Source of the DNA: Pyrrhoderma lamaoense
Taxonomy: Eukaryota; Basidiomycota; Agaricomycetes; Hymenochaetales; Hymenochaetaceae
Assembly: GCA_002794735.1 (NCBI GenBank)
Contig: NBAZ01000010.1
Span: forward strand, 372,001-436,000
Reading direction: 5' to 3'
DNA length: 64,000 nucleotides
The notes beneath the pieces are model-generated. The model saw nothing but the letters and a program-made list of their open reading frames with translations, ran no database searches and had not been told where the DNA came from. The position numbers and the translations under genes were made by a program. Of this stretch, positions 24,395-36,135 are shown one piece after another. Positions within the stretch are counted from its first letter, which is position 1. The number at the start of each line of letters is the position of its first letter.

Positions 24395-24928
24395 GGCAAT
24401 CGTGAACTATCGGAACAATGAGATCAGACAAAGCTCAGAAATAGAAAGGATCACAGAGCAGTGAGCTATCTAACTGTATAAACCGAAAGGCTGACACTTT
24501 TAAAGTGGGCTAGTAAGACGAGAATCTAGATTCCAAAGCGTATATATTTTTATTATATCTTCCCATTATCTTTTTTAAAGGCAATCGAATAGTAGAATGC
24601 CTTGGTTTTTTCTAAATGCCTCGCTTTTTTTTTCAAAGTCTTTTTTCTCCGACTTTGTAATTCTGTCTGACATTACGACTCAAGAACCTTCGGGAGATTA
24701 ATTTTAAAGGCCTTTGATAGAGACGTATGCATATTGATTTACTGAAAAAGAGATGTTTACATTGATTTGTAGATAAAGCAAGTTTTAGAGATTATGGGCG
24801 GAAGCAACTCTAAAAGTTGTGTGAAGATCCATAAGATCATACATGTAGCGCTGTTGTTCGATCAGACTCTCTTGTTATGACGAAAGTCATATGCGCGGCG
24901 CTCTCTCCATTCGTTGTCTTTAACGGCA
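24395..24928. promoter_or_regulatory. Shared divergent promoter region
   Basis: The 534 bp separate two divergent start codons (24394 on -, 24929 on +). The segment is T-rich with several T8-T9 runs around 24600-24640. No gene or clear factor site is recognised. Confidence 0.4.
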
Positions 24929-26362
24929 ATGGCAACAGTGCAGCAAGAAGCAGTCCCACCATCGGCGACGACACCTCCCGCTGATGCAACAGGCCCATCA
25001 ATAAAGCATGAATTAACATCGAGACCTACGGCGAGAATGCCCCCTTCTCTCAATCAGCTTGCAGCTCGCATTAGCGCTTCGGGAGCATCTGTTACCCCTC
25101 CATCAGGCCAGTCCGCCTCACGACCACGATTGGCAGCGCAGTTGCTGAGAACTGGCTCACAGGCCAGCTTGACAAGTACAGCGGCCTCGAATGCGGATTC
25201 CGTCGTAGTCAATCCAGCTTCATCAACCCGTTCCACCTCACCTGCGACCTCCAGTCGAGCTAGTTCCCCACTTTCAACTGTTCCCGTTGGAGGCGAACCT
25301 CTCACAACTGAGAAAGTTGAAAAACATAACATAGAGCAAGATAAGAAGGCTCCTATAGGATATAAGAATATCCCAAGTCTTGACGCAATAACAGCACGTA
25401 TGGCAATGACGCGCTCCCTGAGTATTGACGGGAGCTTGAAACCTCCTGAACCTGAAACTTACGAAGACCCAGCTACACCGGGTATACCTCAGAAGGTTCC
25501 TGAACATCCACTTCAAAATAAGTGGTGAGTCTAGGTGATATAGTATAATAAGGGGATCTATCTTGAATAGTATAACTTAGGACTTTGTATCATGATACGA
25601 AAGCAAAAACTCAGGTAGCAACGGGAACTGCAGAAGGATCTCAAACAGGCTTCATCCCCACTGAATCTGGTGACTATGAGGCTGGACTAACTGTGATTGG
25701 TGAATTTGATACCGTAGAGACATTTTGTCGCTACTTTAACTGGTTAAAGCCACCATCCAAGCTTGAACGCAATTCAAATTATCATCTTTTCAAGAGTGGT
25801 ATCAAACCAATGTGGGAAGACCCTGCTAATGCGAATGGAGGAAAATGGGTCCTCACGATGAAGAACAACCCACAATTACTTGATCGTTGCTGGTCATGGT
25901 TGGTCATGGCACTTGTGGGAGAATCTATTGACGATGAGGATGAGATTTGTGGTGCCGTTGTCAGTCTTCGTAGTAAAGTGGACCGGATTCAAGTCTGGAT
26001 CCGCAGCAAAGAAGAAGTCGAACGCATCAATAGTATTGGGAAGAAACTCGTAAAGACTCTCGGAGTCTCAGAAGCTGATAGCATAGGACTTGAATTTCAA
26101 GTACGTTATCCATTATCTTTGAGCCATAACTTTACGGCCTGATGTTATGTAAATCTAGTATAACAGTGATGACCGTCCTCCACCAAACAAGTTCCTTTCC
26201 ATTCATTCTTCGTTCCCTCAGTCGTCTTTCAGATCGTCTTTTAATCAGAGTCAAGTAAGCAGCCCCACCAACTCAACAAGCGACAGTCCAGCTAGCGCTG
26301 GGCCCGGTGGAGCTTTCTCAGGCTTTAATATGGGAGGATCGAATTGGCGAGGGAAAAGGTGA
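24929..26362 (+). CDS. Class II eIF4E (4EHP/nCBP-like) cap-binding protein with long N-terminal extension
   Basis: Three exons (24929-25524, 25581-26100, 26159-26362) give 439 residues. The eIF4E fold begins near residue 194 (HPLQNKWTLYHDTKAK) and runs to about residue 370. The cap-sandwich Trp in IKPMWEDPANANGGKW is kept. The other stacking position is Tyr (SGDYEAGLTVIGEFDTV) where canonical eIF4E has Trp. This substitution and the IKPMWED-NGGKW motif are typical of class II proteins. These bind the mRNA 5' cap and usually repress or specialise translation rather than supporting bulk initiation. About 190 Ser/Thr/Pro-rich residues precede the fold and a Ser/Gly-rich tail (ending GGSNWRGKR) follows, so the protein is about twice the usual length. 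The frame is intact and the start is the first ATG of the open frame. Confidence 0.9.
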
Positions 26363-26679
26363 TATTTAGCACGCTATTCCTTTGTCTAGGATGAGATTGA
26401 AAGTGACTCCTATTGATTTCTTGTACGTGCGAGCGGGTCTTGTCAAACGAGCCGATAAGGTATATTACACATTTTAACTACTATGGTCTCTCATAGTCGT
26501 CTTTCTTTGGGAACGGCGTGTTGCATATGTACTAACAGTACCTGTTTGATGAACGAGTGTATAAGTATAAATACATATTTAGCATATCTTTGCTTTCAAT
26601 ATTCGCCTGAGTCCACTACCATGATCACCTTACAAATATCCCTAAAGGATGTTCAATTCAAAGGATTAGCAGGAGAACC
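26363..26679. other. Short convergent intergenic region
   Basis: The 317 bp lie between the 3' ends of the eIF4E gene (+) and the first aldehyde dehydrogenase (-). No gene is seen. Confidence 0.6.
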
Positions 26680-28711
26680 TCACAGATCATCGACGAGCGG
26701 ATACTTTGCATTAGTAGGATGAATGCATATCATCGTCTTTACTGTGAAGTTATCAATATCGAATCTGCCATATCCCGTTGCTCCCCTGTACAGATAAAAT
26801 TAATCAACAATCCTATGACGAAATAGCCTGTGTGTATACAAACCCAAGACCCGCGTGGCCTAGGCCAACTTCACTATGAAAAGTAGATCCATTCACTGAC
26901 TTACACCCTTGAAATGGAATATGATGTCATCAGTATTGATAGACCTCTGAACCCAAACTCCTCTTGAGTTCGTTATTAATAGTAAGTCAAGGCTTACCTG
27001 CACGAATACAAGATGCTACTTTGATAGCAAGATTAACGTCTTTCGTCCAAACAGCTGCGCTCAACGAGTACTCAGTCGCATTGGCTAATTTGACCGCCTC
27101 ATCGACCGTATCAACAACCGCAATTCCCACCACTAGTGTTGAGGCCAAATATTAATTAATGTTCACGCTTGCAGATCATGAGCAATAAAGATATAGACTT
27201 ATACTTACATGGTCCAAAACTCTCTCGCTCCCAAATTGCCATCCCAGGTCTCACACCTTTCAGCAAATGAGGTTGCACGATGGCACCATCACGCTTCATA
27301 TCGCCCACTAACAACTCAGCGCCGGCTTTCTGAGCCTCATCTAACATCTTTAACACATTCTCCGCACTTGCGTCCGAGAATAGTGCACTTAATCTAATGT
27401 TCGGATCTGATTGAGCATTTAGACGCGTATCGCCTGCACGGATCCGTTCAAAGTAGCTTTGTAGTGCTGGTATGAGCGTTTCTGAAGCTCTACGTTGAAC
27501 TATTACCCGTTCTGTTGACATGCAGATCTGACCGGAATGGAGAAGAGCACCCTGGGCAATGCACCGAGCTGCTGCATCAGTGTCGGCATCATCGAGGACC
27601 TACGTACAGTGCGTCGTAATCTGGGTGATATCATATCATATGCTTGGATCTGGGGGCTTACAACTGCTGGGGCCTTTCCACCCAACTCAAATACACAAGG
27701 TTTAAGGTACTTGGCTGCTTCCGCCGCGATAATTCTTCCAACACGGTCACTTCCAGTAAACTATTAACGTCATGGTTAGCACATAGGCTAGCATATATCA
27801 CTTATGCTGGAAGAGAAAACAAACATTGATGTGTCTTATAATTGGATTTCCGATCATTTCCGCTGTTAATTTAGGTGACCTTTCTCTGGACATAGAGATA
27901 TAATTTAGTACTCCCGGCGGGATGCCGGCCTTCAGAGAGCTTTTGAGTTCAGGTCAGAAGTTTGTGTCAATCATCCCATACCTCATGCATTATCTCCACC
28001 ACTAATTCCTGTGAACGAGGACTATACTCTGACGACTTGAGGACCACTGTGTTTCCACATATGAGTGGAATGGCAATAGCCCGAAAACTAAGTGATACTG
28101 GTGCGTTCCATGGAGCAATGGCTAGCCTATGTTCCTTCCCTCAATCTTTACTATACCATACATTCAATAGAAACCCTTACACGGCGCCATGCGGGGTTCG
28201 CTGGACAATAACTTGTCCCCGATTGCGGAAGAAGAGGGAAAACTTTCACCTTTGATCTGTGTTGCCAGTGAAGCTGCTTCTACTAATTGATTTTTCGACC
28301 CTATGACATTTATTTGTGTCCATTGCTCTATAGATGCTGTCTCATCACGAAGGGCAGAAGCTATCTTCTGATATACTTTTCTGTCTGCAAGAGACTAGCA
28401 GCCTTGAGAAAGATTTCACGCTTCTGAGCCGCAGGAAGTTTTTCCCAAGTTGGAAACGCCCTCCCAGCAGCTTCAATAGCGTCCTAGAATATGCATATAC
28501 ATTTTTTGTGCGATTAGCTCTCCGATATGTAAGAGTATATTACCAAGAAAAAGATAACGATTTAATTACTAACTCTGCAATCTTCGGATGTAGCCGAAGC
28601 AGAAACTATTGATATTTCCTTGCTTAGAGGATTTTGGACATTAAAGGTACCATTATCGCTTGATGATGTGGGTTTACCGTCTATCCAAAGAGGTACAACT
28701 GCCGACAACAT
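26680..28711 (-). CDS. Aldehyde dehydrogenase, tandem copy A (two apparent one-base gaps)
   Basis: Multi-exon NAD(P)-dependent aldehyde dehydrogenase of about 490 residues, oxidising an aldehyde to an acid. It resembles the vanillin/salicylaldehyde-dehydrogenase branch. The N-terminus is [17 protein letters not shown]. Visible motifs in order: [35 protein letters not shown], the catalytic-Glu motif [11 protein letters not shown], the catalytic-Cys motif [10 protein letters not shown], and a C-terminal [16 protein letters not shown]. The frame breaks by one base at an A4 run (28377-28380, between LLQTEK and [11 protein letters not shown]) and at a G4 run (28217-28220, just before [12 protein letters not shown]). 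Both would be restored by one more base in the homopolymer. All catalytic residues are kept, so sequence error is at least as likely as decay. Intron positions match those of copy B, which supports tandem duplication. Confidence 0.85.
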
Positions 28712-28974
28712 TGGTATCAGTAAGGACACTATCAGGACAAGAACCATAATCATTGGTATTTTATACCCGATTGCTCACTCTTACTTGGCGTAGCTGATCA
28801 AGCATGATTACCAACATGAGAAGCATCTATGCCGGGCTGGGAAAGGAAGCTTGGTTGAGGTTTATATTTATACAATTTATCTTATTACAAATTCATTGAA
28901 TAGTAGATTGGATTTAGATTCCAAATTCACAGCTTCTCCAATAGCGAAGCATGTTCCATAAACTTATACTCTTT

Positions 28975-30927
28975 TCAAGCAGGTGAGGGATGAACGACCA
29001 CCATTGACTTTTGTGTGAAATGCTCTACATCAAAGCTACCATATCCCGAAGCCCCACTGAAATTTTTCATGAGTAACGAGTTACATATGAAAATCAGAGT
29101 AAGAATTACACACCCAAGGCCGGTGAAACTATATTGTGGTTCCCCATGGATCGTAGATCCATTTATCGATACGACTCCTATTGTCAACGTCATTTATAAT
29201 AGACCAGAAGTTATTTACAGGGGCATATGATCCAGCTTACCAGAATGTATACGGGATGCTATGTCAAGTGCTCTGTTGACATCACGAGTCCAAACTGCAC
29301 CAGCAAGCGAGTAATCAGTTGCGTTTGCTTTTTCCACTGCTTCGTCGACAGTATCGACAACAGTTACAGCTAGAACTGAGTGATATCCTTCTGTTAATTT
29401 GAGTGTGGATTACGAGGGAAAGGACTGACCCGGAGCAAAGGTTTCACGTTCCCACAGACGCATTCCGGGTTGTACACCATTAACCAAGTGCGGCTTCATC
29501 ACTGAACCCTCTTGTTTCAAGTCTCCAACAAGGACCTCTGCGCCTTCTTTCTGAGCTTCGCGGATCATGCTTATTGCATTATCTACACTCTCATCTGAGA
29601 ATAGGGCGGTCCACAATCTTGCATCATTGTTAGTGCTCAGAGCCTCGAAATGCGCCTGGAGTGTTGGAAGAAATTTATCCGCTACACTACGCTGGAGAAT
29701 AACTCGCTCTGTTGAAATACAAATTTGACCTGAATTCAATATAGCGCTTGAAGCGACAGTCGCTGCTGCGACACTGATGTCAGCGTCGTCTAAGATCTTG
29801 ATTTGAGTGTTATGGATATCGGAGTAAATAGATCTGTGCATTAGAAGCTTCAAAATTAGACGCACTATAGCAGGTGATTTTCCGCCGAGTTCAAGGACAC
29901 ATGGCTTTAGGTACTTGGCTGCTTCTCCGGCTATGATTTTCCCAACACGATCACTACCTGTGAACTGAGAGATTATTTGTCGTAGAAAGATCAGTAACTC
30001 ATCGAAATTATTCAAAGAATAATTACATTGACATGTCTAATCTTTGGATGTGCTATCAGATCTGGAATCAGTTGAGAGGCGCGCTCTCTTGACATATGAA
30101 TTAAGTTTAGTACACCCGGAGGTAAACCCGCCTTGAATAGTAAAATCAGAGAATTTGCGTGTAATATTAGCGGAACTTATGTGGATTATCGATAGCCGAT
30201 TAGTAAGTATATTGATTAGGACTAACCTCGTGCATAAGCTCGACTATGATCTCATGAGTACGGGGGCTGACTTCCGAGGATTTCAGTACGACCGTGTTTC
30301 CGCAGACAACTGGAATGGAAATTGCTCGGAAGCATAGGAAAATCGGTGCGTTCCAAGGAGCGATAGATAGTCTATTATGAAATCGATATCGGAAAGCTTG
30401 ATAGTAGATGTCTTCTGGTAACTTACACTACTCCATATGGTCGCCTCTGAATAATAACGTGCCCTCCAGGCTTGGTACCTGAGGGATACGTTTCACCTTT
30501 GAGCTGAGAAACAAGAGTTGCTGCATTAGCGATGTCCTCTACCGATGCTCTAAAGTCCACAGCTGCCATGAAGTCTGTTGCAGCTATCTCCTCCTTCATT
30601 GTCTTTAAAATCCTTGACTTATATTTATCTGACTTAAGAAGCTCAACCGCTTTCAAAAGTATATCTCTCCTCTGGGAAAATGTTGTATGTTTCCAGGAAA
30701 GGAATGCATTCCCTGCTGCCGTGACTGCATCCTAGAGACGACAGTGTGAACATCTTCCAATGATCAGAGACATACGCTTGGACATCACCTACTTTACAGT
30801 CCTGGGACGAAGCGGCAGCACATGTTCCGAGTAGAGTTTTAGTTAAAGGATCATGCACGTCGAATGTATACCCTTCACTTGAAGCTCTCTTTTCTCCATT
30901 GATCCACAAAGGTATTGGTGAGGCCAT
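28975..30927 (-). CDS. Aldehyde dehydrogenase, tandem copy B (intact)
   Basis: Same family and exon plan as copy A, in the same orientation, about 260 bp upstream of it. The start MASPIPLWINGEKRASSEG aligns with copy A. Exon joins give [45 protein letters not shown] (catalytic Glu), ILDDADIS, GQICISTERV (catalytic Cys) and a C-terminus GASGYGSFDVEHFTQKS. I find no frame break. It should act as a soluble, probably cytosolic NAD(P)-dependent dehydrogenase of aromatic or aliphatic aldehydes; the substrate cannot be read from the sequence. The nearby P450 and the pairing with copy A might suggest a small degradation cluster, but SIN3 lies between, so this is weak. Confidence 0.9.
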
Positions 30928-31280
30928 ACCAAGAATTTGTGAAACATCGATATGAATGAGCTGACTACTTATACGTATCGATTGATTGATGTATGTATGA
31001 AATTGCACCGTGGGACCACGGATCAAGGTCCTCCTAAGTTACCCATATTTCATGGCATAATGTTTATGTGGTATTGTCCGAGATCGGATAGATCAACTTA
31101 AAGGTTTTTTCGTACCCGGAACTTGAAGCGTAGTCAGAACACCAAAAATAATAAGATTATAGTACACAAAGCAAAGACAACGAATAAAGATGATACACCG
31201 AAACCCATGAGTCACAATTAGAGATGAAAATAGCCTTGATCAAAGAAGAAAGAATGGGCGCTGGAGTTGCTGCTTTCTTA
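30928..31280. other. Intergenic, no gene seen
   Basis: The 353 bp lie between the start of ALDH copy B and the 3' end of SIN3, both on the minus strand. It must hold the copy B promoter; no TATA box or other site stands out. Confidence 0.5.
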
Positions 31281-34200
31281 TCAAGGTAAATCACCCTTCG
31301 CATTATAACGAGTCAGCCAGTCCTTGCTCTTAGAATAACGAAGCCTCGTCCTTCTTTCTGTATCTTCTATATCACTGGAATTCCAAGCCCGGTAGAAGAT
31401 ATCCTCCGTCTCGGATACAAAGAACATTCTATATGTTCTAACACAAATCTTGATTTCCAGTCCAGAATATCCATAGGAGGGAAGAGACATTGGTGCCTTC
31501 TTGGTGGAACGGTAATTTCTACAGGTAACGATATGGGATTCTGTGTAAAGTAGACAGATAGCAGTAAGAACCTACCGAGTCAGGAAAGGTGGTTTTACCC
31601 TCGCTTCATCCATCCCTCTTGTAATGTTATCCTAATGCAAAAGGTCAAATTCAGCCCCATTAAATAGCCGTCTCATTATACTCACGGAGACGAAAGATTG
31701 GATATATGATTGCCAACGCCCTGTATATACGTCAAGGTCATCGAAGTTGCGTCATCCTTTCCAAGTAACTGGATAGTTAATATATGAGAGGCAGGATTCT
31801 ATTTATAACGGAAATTAGTCGAGCCGATTCGGTCAACATGTGAACGACGTACCCAGTCTAGCCGGAAGAGATTTTCTTCTGGCGCAACTACTTTCTCCAC
31901 CGTTGTCCGTATATCATCTAGGTCTAGACCGGTCGGTGTTGGAATATCACGCTCACGTTTCAAGCCCTCAAGCAACACTAGAGACTTATTATCCGAGATG
32001 ATATTTTGGACCTAAATTGAAAGTTAGAAGCTATATTATTAGTTGATCTAAATTGCACACCTGTTTGACAATGGCGCTGATAACTTTGTCTATTGTGAAC
32101 ATGATATAGGCCTGTGAAAGGTTAGTATAGAATCAGTAAAAGCTAGTTCTGACCAACCTTAGTCCCGAACATATACCTCGCGATATCTTCGAATGTTTGT
32201 TGATCAATATCGTTATCAAATAGTCTCTCACAAGACTCAAGTAGAAATGAATAGAAATGAGCAGCAGGGGAAGGTGTCTGATGCAGTTGAGCTAATTTAG
32301 GGTCTGGTGCTTCCGTATTAAGGAGCACGAGCTCTGAAGCCAGGGGATTAGCTAGATAAGGGGATGAAGGATCACTAGCAAGCCTTCTTGAAAGTTCCTT
32401 ACAACTTAAGAGGCGCGAGTATAGTATCTAGAGTACATAAATTCAATCCTAAGTACAGAAATCATAGATCGAAGATCAAGGATGAAACGTACTTGAATCA
32501 GACGAATCAGGCAGTAGAAGTTGACATTGGCGAAAAATGCACCTCTTCGTGAAGACCTGTTCTGTGGGCTATCGTCAGATGGGTCTGATGATATATCTTG
32601 TGTTTGGATCCTATCATCAGGATTCGCACTGACGTGCTCTGAAACAGGATCTTCATCAACGATCATTGGCACCGGCGATGCTATTCGAGAAACAGGACTT
32701 GAACGTGAGGCTCGGGCTTGGTTCTGTGAAGCCTTGCGGCTTCGATCCTGTTGTGCGTTACTCTTCAGTATTTTTTTTCGGAGGTCAGTTCCCCTTCGGG
32801 CCGTTCTCCCCGTCCGGGAAGAACCCCTACCAAGGACGCATCGTCACTTTCATCAATGAAGCTTGCAAAATCGTCGCTTATGAAGTATTCAGGATCTATA
32901 TTCGCATTTCGGGCTTGGAAATTGGAGTTGAACTGGACAGAGTCAAACATGAAGAATAGGGGTATAAATGATCGGAGAAAGCCTTCTATGCGACGCCTGT
33001 CAACAATAGTAATGTGATGCTGCATGCGATCAAGTAAAGAAAATATCAATTTAAAAAGATCAACAACCACATCCTCGTCTTCCATAGTAAATGCCAACTG
33101 ATATCTAGGACGGGTACGAGCAAACAAGGGATCTATTAGAGATGCGCGTTTTGACATCTGTTCATCTCGTGCTGATTCAATCTGATTGACCAGAGATTTG
33201 ACTGAAATGGTCTTCTTATCGTTTGTCTTGAAGTTTACACCTTGGTGATCGAGGGATTTCTGATAATTTAGCGCATCTACCTCACGCCAGACTTTATTCC
33301 ATTCCCTCTGCGCTTTCTTCCATTCCTCTTCCTTTTGCTTTAGCCTTGTATATACAATCGGTATGGCCACTGCTGGTATGTCGTGCATGGCTTGCAGAAC
33401 TTCAAGCCCCGCATCACGGCCATAGACTTTCTTGATAACTCGTTGGTGGATAGCCTTGTTCAGGCCATGAAGTGGTATCTTATGTTTCGGGGCTGATCGT
33501 TCCTCTGGGGGAGCTGCATTATTTTTAAGTAGAAAGGTTCTAGAGACTGAAGTGTGCGAGTGATGGCATCGATATGAAAGTCATATTCATGACGTTCCTC
33601 TTCACTCCTATGCAATGCCTCTTCGTATACGTTCTTCTTGTGAGCTACAAAACCGGAATCTTCGCTAGCCCATGTTGGATGAGAGACCCATTCATCATTG
33701 AGTACGCTCCTACACATATCATCCCTTCCAGAACAGGCAACGTTAACCTCCTAACAGAGATAATTGTCTATACATATTATTTATATATATGTTAAAATTT
33801 TTACTCACACTAGTAGGCAACCTCCGATAGCTTGGCCCATGACGTATACTAAGAGATTCCTTTGTAAGGCGCTCTAACCCCTCATTATTGTAGCTGGTTG
33901 CTCCACTGGGACCAGGTACAATAGCTTCCCATGTTGCATCCCAGCCCAGAATTCCCTTGAATTGTATCATTAGTTCATCGTTTAAGAATGTACGGCTCCG
34001 TTCTACTAGTTTTCGCATATCTATTATTTCTTGAGTGAAGAGATTGATGAGTTTAAGAAATTCATTATACACATCACGATTATCAATCGTGATGCGAACG
34101 CGTTCGAAAAACGCCGTATCGTCTTGAGAAGGCATTCGTAATGGTTCAGGGTGAGAAGCATCCAGTGAGAGATTTAGATGTGAGCTTCCAGGTGTAGCGA

Positions 34201-35718
34201 TATGGCTGTAGGAGTTTCCAGAAGAACGTGTTGCACTATCATCCGGATAAGCGTAGGACGATACATCGTGACCTGATTGAGATTGTTTTCCTTTTTTCGA
34301 CTTCAAAACTGTGATGAGTGACGACACGCTAATCACAGCGAGAGAAAGAATTCTACCTTGTTCTGAACAGCTCTTGCTTGAACATCGTTTTCCTGATCTC
34401 TTTCTTTCTCCCGCATTGGCGCCTTCCTTTTCCTTTTCTGCATCCCGGAAGTAGACGCAATCGGAATGGTTGGTTCAATTCTCCTTTTACCGTGTTTAGA
34501 TGCTCGCCCATCTTTTTCGAGCCCCGTTGTATCTAAATTTGCAAACATTTCATAAGGAAGGAAGTGCTGAAGACCAGATAAGAGGTCAGGTGAGTTCTGA
34601 AAGAGCCTCTTGATACGCGGGGCTAGAAGATCCTGTATATAAAACACATAAGATGATGATGAATATGCTTGACTACATTGTTTTTTGACCATAATCAAAG
34701 GCGTACCTGATCCAAAGGCTTCCGTTTGTAGGCATCGAGAATGTCAAGAAACTCTTGATAACCCTCTTCGTTCCCAGCAAAACGTTGTTTGATCTTTGCT
34801 ACGTATTCCATCGCTGGAGTAATTTGTTCCGGAGTATAGTATATATTGTCACCAGAAGAATCTGAAACCGGATAGAGTATGAGCTAATGCATAGTGTTGA
34901 CGAGTGTATATCATCATGTATACTCACTAGTCTGTGTGTGGATAGTTGTTCCATCAGGTGTCGTAACGGTGATGACGTTGGCGTCATGAGAGTCAATGCT
35001 GCATTCTATACGGTAGCCGGGAGGTAAAAATGTATTGAAGCCTTCAATTAGGGTGGGATATCCTGCGAACAGGGTCGATACGCGTTGGATTACCCCTGGT
35101 GTATCAATGCTGCATACATGTATTAGTGCAGATTACTTTAAGACGCCGGAATACACACGTTTGGTTTTTGAAATCCTTCATTATATCTAGGAAATTATTA
35201 TATACTTCTGGGCTCTCTTGGAATTGTTTTTTCACCGCGTCAAGGTAGTACAAGGCATCACCAACATTAAGTTGTCGGTCATTTGTCGGGGCGGGCTCGG
35301 GACGAGGTTCAGGTTTCATGTCAGGGTTTGGTTCAGAGGGAGTGGAGGTCCAGTTAGGTCCTTCTGTCCAGGAGTCATCAACGGGAGAACTTTTGATCGG
35401 AGGCTCTGTAGCTTGAATAACATGGCTGTTCCCATCTACTTCCGTTCTCTGGACAAAATTTGTACCAGTACGCCATTCTTCCCCAGGGAAATTCTGAGTG
35501 ATTTCCATGGTACGCTCAGAGGTCTTGGTGGTCGGTTCATTCTGCTGACCCTCTCCTGGATGCGCATATGAAGTATTCTCCTTGCTCATTTCCACTGGTG
35601 TTATTGTCGGGACTTTTGAAGAAGTGCCAGTTGTAGGAGGGGGTGGGGAAGCTTTCTTCACCGAGTCTTGCTGTTGTTTTTCTGTCGGGCGTACTCCAGG
35701 CCCCGCAAGCTCATCCAT
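31281..35718 (-). CDS. SIN3: SIN3 histone-deacetylase corepressor scaffold
   Basis: Long multi-exon gene, roughly 1,200 residues. Exon 1 (35718-35159) has a disordered N-terminus and then PAH1 ([20 protein letters not shown]), continued after splicing as [20 protein letters not shown] and [12 protein letters not shown]2 is near 34860-34540 ([20 protein letters not shown]). PAH3 is near 34130-33930 ([20 protein letters not shown]). The HDAC-interaction region spans about 33720-33200 ([40 protein letters not shown]), and the C-terminal corepressor region follows ([17 protein letters not shown]). SIN3 assembles Rpd3-type deacetylase complexes on promoters. Two one-base frame gaps occur, both at homopolymers: a G5 run on + (33507-33511, before [10 protein letters not shown]) and a T8 run (32771-32778, between TSEKK and [11 protein letters not shown]). 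Because the protein is otherwise complete, these look like sequence errors. Confidence 0.93.
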
Positions 35719-36135
35719 TGTTAGGAAGGAGGTCGTAGATGAAATGTATAAGCCTATATATGTGTTACACATCGACTTAGAGCCCCGTCAAAGACGAATT
35801 CTCATCACGTGGTGATCGACGTTGATTTTCCTTGTAAAATCTATATCTTCTTTAGCCTAGTAACTCACATGCACGATCGGGTACGATGTACCAATATAAC
35901 CCAATTGAATTACTTGAGATAAAATATCCGAAAGAACTTTTGACTGATCTCAGAATTGATAACTGTCATACGGCTAAGTCATGCATCTGCTTCATTAACT
36001 TCTCAGACTTCGCTGGCACAAAGGGGATTGTGATTCGTGGGTACTTCTACTCGCAAGATTCATCGGCGTCTCGTCCTAATGATCCATCTCAGTTGTGTTT
36101 CCCACTCTGATGTCAAAGGGAAGTCTTATGGCATC
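35719..36135. promoter_or_regulatory. Divergent promoter region between SIN3 and the P450
   Basis: The 417 bp lie between the two divergent start codons (35718 on -, 36136 on +). A small out-of-frame open stretch (35886-36110) has no support as a gene. No clear TATA box or factor site is seen. Confidence 0.4.
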
